DNA of 64,000 nucleotides from Bolinopsis microptera. Its lineage: Eukaryota; Ctenophora; Tentaculata; Lobata; Bolinopsidae. The stretch is from assembly GCF_026151205.1 (NCBI RefSeq), contig NC_087072.1:6806084-6870083 (forward strand), read 5' to 3'. Every line of letters starts with the position of its first letter. Positions within the stretch are counted from its first letter, which is position 1. The translations under genes were made by a program, and so were the position numbers. Shown one piece after another: positions 1-10,648 of this stretch. Under the pieces are notes generated by a model, which was given only the letters and a program-made list of their open reading frames with translations, was not told the origin of the DNA and ran no database searches.

Positions 1-829
1 ACCCCACTTGTTCTGCCTGTCCTCACCTAAGCTCCACCAGTCGTATTGCTTCGTAAGTTTATTACGTCTTCATTAAGAGGTTCCTACGATAGATTTTCCC
101 TTAATTTAACTTAATCAATCTGAATATTGTCACTACTTAAACGCTCCGTACTTATAATTATCTTACTTCAGATTGATTCCCCCCTCCTTCCTCGAGAACC
201 GTTCGTCACTATGTTAGATCCTCGAGATGACCATGCAAGATGGTTCAGTTCTAGTTGACATTCCACTATATGAAAGACCAGATCGCCACTTTATATTCTT
301 ATTCCTTGAGAGAGAGAGAGAACCGGAACAGCGACCTCGTGAATCATCCTATTTAATCGCTTCACCCTCGCCACATTCGCTACTACTTCAATTATTGGGG
401 TAAATGGACATTAAACACTAAGTTATGAGATATGAGAGTTAAATTAATATTGTAGTCCTATTTAACCCAATTATTTACAACCCTTTATTAACTTGTTTTA
501 ATTGGTTATCTTCCAGATACAAATTCGCATAAAATTCTGAAGTCCATAATTACAATAGAAATTACTGTCCTAAAAATGTATCCGTACAAAGAGAGTTTGG
601 GTTTGAACTGTGCCCTGAGTGAGTCTCAAACCGGGAGGTATTCCATAATATCGGAACTTGAATTTCCATACTCTAGTTAAAAGGAGCCCATTATACGTAG
701 TTAAATTAATACCATCACAATTTAATGAAATATAATAAATAAATAATCTCTAGAAGTCATGGAAAATTGGAGCATTAAATAGGCCGTTAAGTAAGTTGTC
801 GTGCTGAAACCCGAGTACGCCTCTTAACA
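1..829 (+). mobile_element. LTR fragment, 3' 830 bp, cut by window edge
   Basis: This stretch matches, with scattered indels, the last 60% of the long terminal repeats found at 15424-16797 and 20186-21567 and their unit 2 and 3 copies. It ends in CTTAACA, the expected LTR terminus (TG...CA with TGTTA/TAACA ends). The sequence just after it is GCTAG, not the AGCAC duplication seen next to the full elements, so this is a separate insertion: either a solo LTR or the 3' LTR of another copy. Its tip reads GAGTACGCC, like the downstream LTRs of the complete elements and unlike the upstream ones (AATAGCGCC). The 5' end lies outside the window. Confidence 0.85.
734..739 (+). promoter_or_regulatory. 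Candidate polyadenylation signal in LTR
   Basis: AATAAA within an AATAAATAAATAAT run about 90 bp before the LTR end. The run recurs at the same place in most LTR copies in the window. The position suits a polyadenylation signal of an LTR transcript, but this AT-rich DNA makes chance matches easy. Confidence 0.3.
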
Positions 830-1282
830 GCTAGGTAAACGCGATGTGCCTTGTAGGATGAAATCCTACTAGCTGACGCCATTCGCAGCTGTGCTGCTCG
901 CTGTACGTCAGCGATCGAAATTTATACGCGTATCCCCCGTTAAGATGTGCCACTCGACGCGCCACACAATTTTTTTCGTGCTCGTCGCACGTCGACGAAC
1001 AACGAAGCTCGTTGCGACGCGCCGCGCAATGAGCTGCCAGGCTAGGACATCGTCCTGGTCCAACAAATTTTGGCGAGCGATTTTCTCCAAAAATTTAATG
1101 AGGGCGTCGACGTGCGAACGAGCAACGAGAAAAATTGCGTGGCGCGTCGGGTGGCACCATCTTAACGGGTGATACGCGTATAAATTTCGATCGCTGACGT
1201 TACAGCGAACATCACAGCTGCGAGTGGCGTCAGCTAGTAGGATTTCATCTACAATGCAAGGGCACATCGCGTTCATTTAGCT
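830..1282. mobile_element. Fold-back (long inverted-repeat) element
   Basis: The two halves are near-perfect reverse complements: AACGCGATGTGCC at 838-850 pairs with GGCACATCGCGTT at 1261-1273, and pairing continues through AAATCCTACTAGCTGACG, CAGCGATCGAAATTTATACG, the CGTTAAGATG block and the CGACGCGCCAC block to about 995 on the left and 1108 on the right. The outermost match is AGCTA at 829-833 against TAGCT at 1278-1282. The unpaired centre is about 110 bp. It encodes no protein: ORFs on both strands here are mirror images produced by the palindrome. The family is consistent with MITE-type fold-back elements; no target duplication can be read because an LTR abuts the left edge. Confidence 0.8.
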
Positions 1283-1299
1283 AACCAGGTGCTTTCCGC

Positions 1300-1395
1300 G
1301 CCGCTGCGGGCGCGCTTGTTCCACAAGTCATTTCCGGCGGTCGCGCGCAACTGCAAGCGAGAGGGCTATAGTTAGAGCAACACAATCGCGCCACA
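1300..1395 (-). repeat. Diverged inverted copy of the GC-rich core repeat
   Basis: Read on the minus strand this matches the sequence downstream of the LTR element (about 21573-21665): the shared blocks are GCTCTAACCA, CTCTCGCTTGCA, ACTTGTG and ACAAGCGCGC. It is interrupted by short differences. It shows that the DNA hosting the retroelement belongs to a dispersed repeat family. A further copy is at about 4645-4770. Confidence 0.6.
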
Positions 1396-2075
1396 AGCCA
1401 AATATTTATCAACATCTGACTAGCTACGCGGTCCTTTTTCCGCATGCGCTCGCGCTGTGCTCAAAAATTGACGTCGTCAATCAATCAACATCAAGATTTT
1501 AGTTTTACATTTGACCTTTATGTCAAAAAATCTTTGAATTTTCAATCGGTGGACGATATTACCTGAGGCCTGAGGACCCTCAGGCTTCGTCATTACTTCG
1601 TCACAGGACGATCGGAGCTCAAGAAGGGGAGGAGTGTTTGGGGGCGTCGCCCTGTGAGGGTTTTCGACTTTTTTTTGTTTTGCTGGGACCCGGCCGAATG
1701 ACCCCAAATTTGCAACGTTTTGGGGTAAAACAAAAAACCCTTTTTCCCCATATGAGATAAATGACAAAATTTTTTTGGGTCACGTGACCATAAATAAACT
1801 TAAAATTTTTCGTGCGGGGCGGTTTGGTGGAGGGTTGGGGGTCAACTTTTTTATACTTTATAGGGTCAAAGTTGGGAAACTATTTTTGGGTACACTATTG
1901 ATTTTTGGGGGTAATGGCCCAAGGGGTTAAAGGTTTATCACGGCGCCCCTTTTCATCTGCCCAAAATATTGAAAAATTTGCATGTTGTAGGTCACGTGAA
2001 AAATTTAGCCGGGGTCGGAAGACGGAGGTCGGAAGTAAGGGGGACTCTTTTTTGGATTCCGGGGGAAACTCCAAA

Positions 2076-2445
2076 AGCGGAGTCCGCCGGCGGGGGAAAC
2101 CCCCGCCAAGCCCCGCCGGATCGCCGGATTCAAGTTTTGGGGGGGAAGGTCCGGCGGAGTCCCCCCAAGCACTCCCCCCGGGAGCCCGCGGCGGATGGGA
2201 GCCCCCTTGTGGCTTGGTCCCGGGGGCCCACTCCGCCGAGCCCCGCGAGCCGCCGGAGTCCGCGGGGGAAACTTTAAAGCCCGTCGGGGGGTCCCCCCTG
2301 GCTCCGCTGGGGATTTTCCGCCAAAATGTACCGAGTCCCTGTTAAATACATTTTGGCGGGGGGCACCCCCGGGAATTCCCGCTCGGAGTCCGGGGGCCTC
2401 CCCCGGGGGCCCCCTCGGAGTCCGCTCGAAGTCCCCCGGCCCCCC
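2076..2445. repeat. GC-rich block with recurring CGGAGTCC motif
   Basis: Within a very GC-rich stretch the motif CGGAGTCC recurs at least five times, near 2079, 2154, 2256, 2393 and 2425, with variable spacing, and GGGGGAAACT occurs twice. This may be a decayed minisatellite, or an artefact of the poor sequence quality around it. There is no coding signal. Confidence 0.35.
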
Positions 2446-4220
2446 CCGGGGGACTCGACTCCGCGCCCGGATGTGCCCCCCTTCTCGAACATGGCGTGTG
2501 TAGGGAATTGAAGGGATTAAAATTTAAATTTCCCGTGCACTTACAGAATAAATGGAAAATAATTTAATTACTTGTGCCCAAGCTTGTGCACGGGATGCTT
2601 CCGGGAAAGGAATCCATTTTTTTTTTTGCGGGGCCCCCCTCCCTAAAGCCAAATTGAAATTTTAATAATCAAAACCCAAAGGGAAAAAATCAAAAAATCG
2701 AAACCAACCCAATAATATGATTTAAGGAGTGCCCCCCTATTTACTATGCAAAATCCCCCCCAACCCCCTGTGTAAATTTTTTATTAAATTAAAAACCCCC
2801 ATACCCCCCACAAAACCCCCCAACGGGTAACACCAAAAACCCCCAAGAAAAATTAAAAAATTTTAAAAATCCCCTTATTTATATTTATAAAAAATTTAAA
2901 TTTAAAACCTTTTGAAATCTTTTAAAACCAGAGAATAAATTTCTAAACCTAATGCAAGTGAAATAATTTGTGCAAAAATTTAATCCCTTTAAAGGGGCCT
3001 TACGAAAAAAATTACGGCTAACAAACCAAAATTTTTTTTCGAAAAGGGCCCCCTTCTCGAACATGGCGGAACAAAAAGGTGCCTTGCGCGCACACATGTG
3101 CGCGCTTTTTCACTTTTTTCCCGCGCTTTACTAAACTGTGGAAAAAAGCGCATTTTTTGGCGGGGTTTTTTTTAAAGAGGGAACAAGATAGACCACCGAG
3201 AAATTGGATTTGGGTGCCCTCTGGGGATGCATTTTAGTAAAATCAACTCGCCCACTGTTAAACCCAATGAAAACTTAACCAAACCAATTTTTGATCTTGA
3301 TAAATTACGGAAATACTGCCAAAATTGATGACTTTCACGATGACAAAAAAAAATTTGAATTTTTTTTTCGCATATGATCCCCTCAAATAAAAGGAAAAAG
3401 CAATGATGTCCGAGTTCCCTGAAACCTTTCCCAAAACGATTGGTTTCCCGGCCGAGGGGCTTTTGGCGGGGAACCTTTAAAAAGGGGGAGATGATAAGGG
3501 CCCAAAAAGGGCATTGGGCAACCACTAAAACCCCGGGTTTTAACCCTTTCCATGCCCCATTTCCAGAAAAATCGCCCCAGGGTGTTCCTATAGCCGCGAA
3601 ACTCGTGCGCGGCGGGTTTCCAACGTAGGACGGGGGCCCCCAGGAAATTTTGGGAGGGGTTTTTGGTTGGTGAAATAAAACCCTTTAAAGGGACATGGGG
3701 GCCCGGCTTTAAACCGGTCCCCCCTTTTAAATTTCCCTTATAACGTTATCCTTTCCCTGGGGGAAAAAGGGCCTGGGAATCCCACTTCCCTTCCCTAAAT
3801 TTTTTCAATAGCCCGGGTTTCCCTTTTAAAAAGGCCCCCCGGGTGCCCCCGGGCCCGCGCTACCGTATTGGGGCCTTTTAAGGTTTTAAAAGGGAACAAA
3901 TTGCCCCGGGGTTCCCTTAATTCCCTTTAAATTGGGAAACTCCCTGCACCAAAAATTGCGACCAGGGCACGGTGTCGGGCCTGGGCCCCTAAAACGTTTT
4001 CCCGGGCCAAAATTTTATTTGGTAAAGGGGGTTTTTCCCCCAAAACAAAAAGGGCCTTTATTTGTGCGCGCCCCCGTATCTGCCTCAAATTTAAAGGGCC
4101 GTAGGGTACGGCTTTTACAACCCAGGGGGTCTAATTTGTTCAAAAAAGCCCTTTCCCCGCGCTGGTTGCGGAACAGTCCCACCCCCGTTGGAGCGCCCGC
4201 ATTTTTTGACGGCGGGCCCC

Positions 4221-4262
4221 GGGGGGGGGGGGGGGGCCCGGGGGGGGGGGGGGGGGGGGGGG
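4221..4262. repeat. Poly-G tract
   Basis: Sixteen G, then CCC, then twenty-three G. The length and the degraded surroundings suggest a base-calling artefact. Confidence 0.8.
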
Positions 4263-4644
4263 TTGTCTAACCCGTCCGGGAGGGGGGGGGACCCGCCGAA
4301 GGCGGCAGGGGAGTTTTTATTCTACTTGAAAAAACAAGCGCGTACCCCAAGTACGCTTATAAAAAGGCTATGCTAGTGAAGTTTCCGGGAAATAGACTAT
4401 AAAAGCTTTTTAAAATCAGTCCATAATGGTTGTATCACGTGGTGCCCCCCCCCCAGGGTCGCTTCACAAACGGTCATTTACTATAGTCTTCGACATGGGG
4501 GGACTGCGCACTTCGTGCGCGGGGGGTCATTACAACGTATAAAGTAATGGGGTAACCCTGGCTTCTTTTTTATTGTACTACGGGCGTGCCGCTATTTCCC
4601 GGGCGCAAACCAGGGCTTTTCCCGCAATTTATTTTAAGAACAAC

Positions 4645-4775
4645 TCATAAATTTTGCTCTAACCAGACCCTCTCGCTTGCAGTAGCCCCGCGCCCCGCCG
4701 TAGGTGGGGTCACGCAGTACGCGTAGGCGCGTCCCCGCCCGTACGCGTAGGCACATGGCTATGTGAAAATTGAAG
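4645..4775 (+). repeat. Diverged copy of the GC-rich core repeat
   Basis: Shares GCTCTAACCAGA, CCTCTCGCTTGCA, GTCACGCAGTACGCGTAG and CACATGGCTATGTGAA with 21610-21700, the sequence following the LTR element in each tandem unit, in the same order and orientation. The middle differs, with an extra GTACGCGTAGGC repeat. It is a readable island inside poor sequence. Confidence 0.7.
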
Positions 4776-7700
4776 TCATGACAAAAAAATAAAAAAGTTT
4801 TAAAATTCAGTTGGGGGGAGGTATGATCGAGGGAAAAAACTATTTTTGTAAATAATTTCGCGCGCCCCGTAAATGAAAAGGGTTGCAAAAAAACCCTTTT
4901 AAATTTAAAAGTTAAAGGCGGGGGGGGCTACTGCAAGCACAAAGGTCATGGTAAAAAGCAATTCCAAATCTAATCGCGCCCAATTTTTAGTGTACAATGA
5001 TCTATTTGTTTGGTTTAAAAAACCTACCAGGGCGCCCCGCCGAGTTTGGGCTCGCGACGGTTTCCCGGAACCAAAAATTTTACGGTATCCCCGTTAAAAC
5101 TTCTTGCAACTTTCCTGAGGACCCCAGGCATTATGTTCATTAACATAATAATGAATTTAGATTTGGCGGAATGAAAAGGGGGGCGCCCCCCAGAAATTGC
5201 AACCTTCTGTAGATCGGCGGAGCGAAGGATTGCATCGGTGAATCAAAAACTCCAAATTTCAATGAAAATTATGTCCATTGGGAAGTACGTCCAATTACTT
5301 GTCCCTTGTTAATTTGGAAATTTAAACCCCCCCCCGGGGGTTCTTCGTAGCACTTACCTCGAGAAAAAATGCGGAGCGCCCCTACCCAATTTTGTTTTCC
5401 AAAAACCCCCCGCCTACCGGCTTTCAAAATAATCACCCCTACACTCGACTGTCCCCGTGACCTTTTTTTTTAAAACGTTTTTCTTGGTGGCCCTTTAATG
5501 CTATTTGAAAACATTTGCCCCCTAATTGTCCCCAACCCCAAACCCCTAACCCCAAACTTTAACCCAAAAGCTTTTGCTGAAAACCCATCCCCAACGAGAA
5601 ATTAGGGCTAACTTCCGTAAAATTTGGGCATATCACGTGATCAAGACAGTTTTTTGCCAATTTTTCCCCTAAAGGGGAAACATTTTTAAAACCCCATGTC
5701 ATGGGGGGGGGAAATTTGGAATCAGGCGTCCGAAAATACATCGAATTTTGATGGTCCAACTTTTGGGGGGGGCCTTTTTTGAAAAATTTTTGAAAACCGG
5801 GCCCGAGGTGATTTGGCCCCGCTCGGGGCCCCGGGATCGTTTTGTAAGTGGTTGGTAAATGCCCAAAAAGGAGGGATAGTCAGTTTATGATGGCGGTGAA
5901 GTGGCAGCATGTGGAAGTAGAGTTTAAAGGGGGGCGTTTTAAACGTTAAACGTTTCAGAGTAGTCCTGACCCAATATCCGTTTTAACTATATTAATATGG
6001 TTACTGTATCTTTCATTGTTTTTAAACCCTTCCCCTCCCCCGATTTTTATTTAAAGGGGGACCCCCAATAACAACCCAAAACACCTTGTCATCGATGATC
6101 GAGAAATGGTATTACAACAAATAATTTTAAACCGTCCCCTGGGGGGTTAAAAAGCTGTGACCGCCTTTGCCCTTTTATCCCGGGCATGAAAATTGAAAAA
6201 TTTAATATTTTTAATGAAATCCCGTAGGTTTCAATTTTAAAATTTTTAGGGAGAAAATTTATAAAATTTTCAGCACAGCCGTGAGACGCCCAACGGAACA
6301 TTTTTCGTGGTTTTGCAACTTTTTTTCTAAATAAATTATTGAAGTTTTCCTCCCCCGACGACCGTAACGTTTTATTCTATTTTAGTATTTCCGGGGGAAA
6401 GCCGACCGTCAAGTAATAAAAAAAATTTTCAGTTTTTTAAATACCAAAGACTCAAGTAACAACACTATAAGTTAGCTTTCTTTTTTCTAGTAAAACCCCA
6501 AATGAAGTTGGTAAGCCAAAAAACTAAAAACCTACGCATTTCCCCATTTTATAACTGCTTTGTTTGAAAATTTATAGCAATTTAAAAAAAAAGACTAAGG
6601 ATAAAGTTTAAAAAAAAAAAGTAAGCGTTTAAAGTTAAAATTATGCCCCAAGGAAAAGCATCCCCTAAGAAAAATTTGGTTTTCTTGGGAATTTTGGGGC
6701 CCCTATTACGTTTAGTTCATTTTAAACTCCCTTTTGCAAAAGAACCTGTTTGTGTTACTATTTGCTTTCATTTTGGTCACGGGGCGTTTTTTTTTGAGAT
6801 AAAGGGGCGCGATATATTGGGGCCCGGATTGGAAGAAGGGGAAAGGGAAACATGCGCTCACCCAAAATTTTATCTGGGGGCTCAGGGTTTGATCATTTTT
6901 TTTCACAAAATTTAGGGGGTGAAAAAATTTTTCCCCCGGCTTCTACTAATTTTAGAAAATCTGCAATGACAATCTAAAACAAAAAATGATTGATTTTTGT
7001 CTACTATTAAATTTAAAAAAAATCTTACAAATAGCGACCCCTCCGTCAAAAAAATTTTCCGGGTAATAATCAAATCGTCTTGTTAATAATTTGGGTTAAA
7101 CCTTCGGTTTTTTTCGGTGAATTTGTGCAAATTTCTCGAAATTCGATTTTTGTTCACAAAAAGTAAGTATTTTAAAATTCCCCGTTTTAAAAATTTTTAT
7201 CTTCTTTCCAAAAAAAGAGTTTGTCATGGCGAAATGAAAATAATTCCTTATTTGCCCCTTTGTCCCAAATTTAAATTTTTTTGCGGCCTCTTGATAAGTT
7301 TTTCAATTGGTTAAAACCAAGCAACGTGACTGCATACTTGCAGTTGTACTCGTTCCCCGATTAAGTATAAACGCACACAAGACTGCTCGGCTGATTGGTT
7401 TAAAACTACGCTTCCATGTTACTTCTGATTACCTGAAATAAAAGATACGTTTCTTCACCCCCGTGTTGTCTGCATCCCAAAAGGGTTTTTCCTCCCGGTG
7501 AAGCGTCATGCACTTTCCCGGGTTTTTTTACATGCGATCTTTTAAAACGAGCTTTTCGAGTTTCTTTTGTAACTGGGCATCCCCTTTCATTGACATTATT
7601 TAAATTGGTTTTTAATTTTAGTAGTTTAAGGAAAAGTTGACGCCCTCTACAGCCCCATCAAAGGGGCCGCTTTTCTTTTCTATTCATTATTAAATAGACA

Positions 7701-9571
7701 TCATGTAAACATTTTTTGTGATGTCACGGGGGCCCCAGGGTTTAAAATTGCGTACCTGATGGGTTTAAAAATTTGAACCTATAAAACAATTTTATCGATC
7801 AAAATTTTCCCCTTTTTCCTAAGGGGGGGATACACCAAAAAAAATGGGTTTTTGGGCCCTCCCCGCCAAAAAAGAAACCCCCTTGGCAGTTCAGTGGCCT
7901 TCTAAACGCACCCCGGGTTTTTCCCCAAAAAAAAAAATCATTTTTGAAATTCCCCTTTTTGTAAACCCACCCCTTTTTCCCGGTTAAGAGTGCAAATTTT
8001 TTTAAAAAAATTTTTTTGTGGTTTTAGGAAAGCTATTTAAATTTAAAAAAATTTTTTGCGGTATCGGGTTGAAATTTTTCTGCCCCTTTTTTCCCCCCAT
8101 TTCCCAAAGTGTGTGTAAAAAATTTTGATATCGTTTTAAAAAAAATCAAAAAGCTAAAATTTTTCCTTTTCAGGCTTATTTTAACAAAAAGCATCCCGGG
8201 GAAAATCCCGGGTTGGAAAAATTTATGCTTTACTTTAAATTGTTCTCTGAATTTTCGCAGTTTTTGATGCCCCCAAAAAAGTTTTTTTCTCATTCCCCTT
8301 TTAGATCTATTTTTCCTCAAAACCCCAAACCCAAAAAATTTAGGCCATTTTTTTTTAATGATAAAACCAAACCCCCAAAAAATTTTTTTTTTATTTAAAA
8401 AAATGGGCCCCATTTTGGCCCTTTAAAAATTTAAATTTTCCCAAAATTTTTAAAATTAAATTTGTAAACCCCCCCAAAATTTAGCTTTTTCCATTTTTTA
8501 AACTCAACCCCCCAAAAAAACCCAAAAAAATTTTTCCACCTTTTAAACCCCCTTTCCAAAATGTCGGGTTTCCCCCAAAACTTTAATTTCTCCCTAAACC
8601 AAATTTAACCAAATTTTCCCACAAAAAAACTTTTTAAAAATTTTTTTAACCCCAACCCCCAATTAAAACCCCCAACAAAAAAATCCCCAAAAAAAATTAA
8701 ACCCCCCAAAAAAAATTTTAAAATTTTTTTTCCAAAAATAAAAACTTTAAACCCCCAAAAAAAAAACCCAAAAAATTTTCCCCCTTAAAAAAAAAACCCC
8801 CCAAAAAAAAAAAAAATTTTAAAAATATTTTAATTTCCCCAAAAAACCCCCCATAAACCCCAAAAAAAAAATCCCAAAAAACAAATTTAATTTAACCCCC
8901 CCAAAACCCCCCAAAATACCCCCAAAACTCACTTTTTAAAATTTAAATACCCCCAAAACCCCCCCCCCCCAAAAAACCCCCACCCCCCAAAAACCCCCCC
9001 CTAACCAAAAAACACCACCCCCCAAACCATTAAAAAAACCCAAAAAAAAAAACCCCCCCTTTTCCTCCCCCCAAACCCAAAACCTTTACAAACCCTTTTT
9101 TTTCCCCAAACAAAAACCCCTTCCCCCAATTCCAACTAAACCATCTAAAACCCCCCCCCAACCCCCTTTTTAAAAACCCCTTTCCCCAAAAATCCCCCCA
9201 TTTCCCCATTTCTTTAAAAAACTTTTTTTACTCTCCAACCCCAAACCCTAAAAAAACATTTTCCCCCCCCCATATTCCCCCCAAAAGCTTTTTGTAAATT
9301 TAAACCCACCCGCTTCTTTCCTATCCCAAAACCCCCAAATAACCCCCATAAAATTTTATTTCCCAGGGTTTCCCCATAACTGGGAATACATTGAAAAGTT
9401 GCCCCCAGAAATCCCCCCAGAATTTTGAGTTTAAAACCGGGACCGGGTGGTGGGTAGCATGGATTTTAGCAAAAAATTTGCTAAAAACGGGGGTTTTTTT
9501 TTGGAGTTTTTTTATTTTTAAAGCACTAAAAAGGGGCCGGGAAATAAAAGTTAAATTAAGATTGCAGTTGA

Positions 9572-9575
<4 letters not shown>

Positions 9576-9604
<29 letters not shown>
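9576..9604. repeat. Poly-C tract
   Basis: Twenty-nine consecutive C, preceded by GGGG. Likely artefactual, as for the other long G/C homopolymers here. Confidence 0.8.
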
Positions 9605-10387
9605 GTGTAAACCCCCCCGGTGGTCCGGGACCCCAGGCTACCGTGCAGGATACTGCAAAAGGTGCCCAAAAATAAAAAAGGGGGAAGTGTCCCGTCAGCC
9701 AAAAAGTAAAACGCCGACCCCAACCTTAGACCCCCTTGATTAACTTTTTATAACCCCCCCCCCCTGGGGCTTTTAAAAGGAAGTAGCGAACCCTACCCCC
9801 CCTTGTTGGTAAACAAGGAAAAACTAAGGCTGGTTGAGAACCCCCAAAGAAAAATTTAAATTTTCCCGATTTGATCCCCTGAAGACCCCCAGAAACCCCA
9901 AGGTTTGTTCACCCCAACCCCTAAAAGCTTTTAAACCCCCGAAAGAAAGGAGGGCTAAAGGAAATCCCCCCCAAAATTTTCAAATTTTAAACTAAAAAGG
10001 GGGGGTCCCAGTCCCCCCCCTGTTTTCCCCCCAATCCCCAAATTCCTTTTATTTGGGGGGGAAAAACTGTTAAGCTCAGGACGGTGATCTTAAATAGGGC
10101 GGAAGCCGCCCCCGGGCTTCCCCACCCACCCCCTTTTACCCTTGGGGAAAATAGTTTCCTTTTTACCCCACCTCTTCCAAAAATGCAGTTACCAGAGCAG
10201 GAAACTCTTCTTCCTACTCTTCTTTCAACCCAAACCAAATCAGGTTCCAGCTCCTCTCCTCCTCTGCAGCCACAATCTTATCTCCTTCTATCGGTGTTTA
10301 TACGTTGCATACTGTATCACTTGCACTGTTCTTTTGCACTTGCAGTACTCCTGCACTGTAGCTCTGTGTCCCTGACTACCCCGTGGT

Positions 10388-10648
10388 TTAACACTGCCCC
10401 TCAACTGCAATCTTAAGTAACTTTAGTTCCGGCACTCTTTGGCCATTAAAATAACCAACTCCAATGAAAACCCCCGTGTAGCTACGTTCTGCTACATCCC
10501 ATGCTAGCACCACCCAGCTACCACCACAGTTACCTCTAAATCTAGCTATTTCTAGCAACTTTTCAATGCTATTCTCCAGCTCTATCCGACCCTGGCAATG
10601 ACATATGGGGGTTATTCGAGGTATCTGGCATAGCAAACGAAGCGGCAT
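10388..10648 (-). CDS. Possible small ORF or exon, 86 codons, unidentified
   Basis: An open minus-strand frame lies in the first clean sequence after the poor block. The predicted chain contains GGSWVVLAWDVAE and FIGVGYFNGQRVPE, a mixed composition unlike the homopolymer translations to its left. I recognise no family, and no splice sites or second copy support it. The plus strand opposite also holds an open frame (10084-10416) rich in Leu, Ser and Pro from TC-rich DNA, so chance is a real alternative. Confidence 0.15.
   Translation of the reverse strand: MPLRLLCQIPRITPICHCQGRIELENSIEKLLEIARFRGNCGGSWVVLAWDVAERSYTGVFIGVGYFNGQRVPELKLLKIAVEGQC

Larger units (their letters stand above)
1480..10160. 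other. Low-complexity, low-confidence sequence block
   Basis: Composition shifts sharply from the flanks: long runs of single bases, alternating blocks such as AAAATTTT and CCCCAAAA, and extreme local GC or AC content (for example 8400-9300 is almost only A, C and T in runs). The pattern resembles failed base-calling rather than a biological repeat. ORFs here, such as the minus-strand 117 codons at 3172-3525 and 126 codons at 8033-8413, translate to Lys/Phe/Gly/Pro-biased chains expected from homopolymers and are not annotated. Islands of ordinary-looking sequence occur, for example about 4640-4780 and 7320-7480. Confidence 0.7.

Noticed and set aside
891..1276. ORFs of 93 and 122 codons on opposite strands
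   Set aside because: Both are products of the fold-back palindrome; the two chains mirror each other and have no protein-like features.
3172..3525. 117-codon minus-strand ORF
   Set aside because: Lies in the homopolymer-rich block; composition reflects A/T and G/C runs, with no second copy to support it.
3932..4376. Gly/Pro-rich ORFs around the poly-G tract
   Set aside because: The glycine runs are the poly-G artefact itself.
8033..8413. 126-codon Lys/Phe-rich minus-strand ORF
   Set aside because: Translation of AAAA/TTTT runs in doubtful sequence; not coding.
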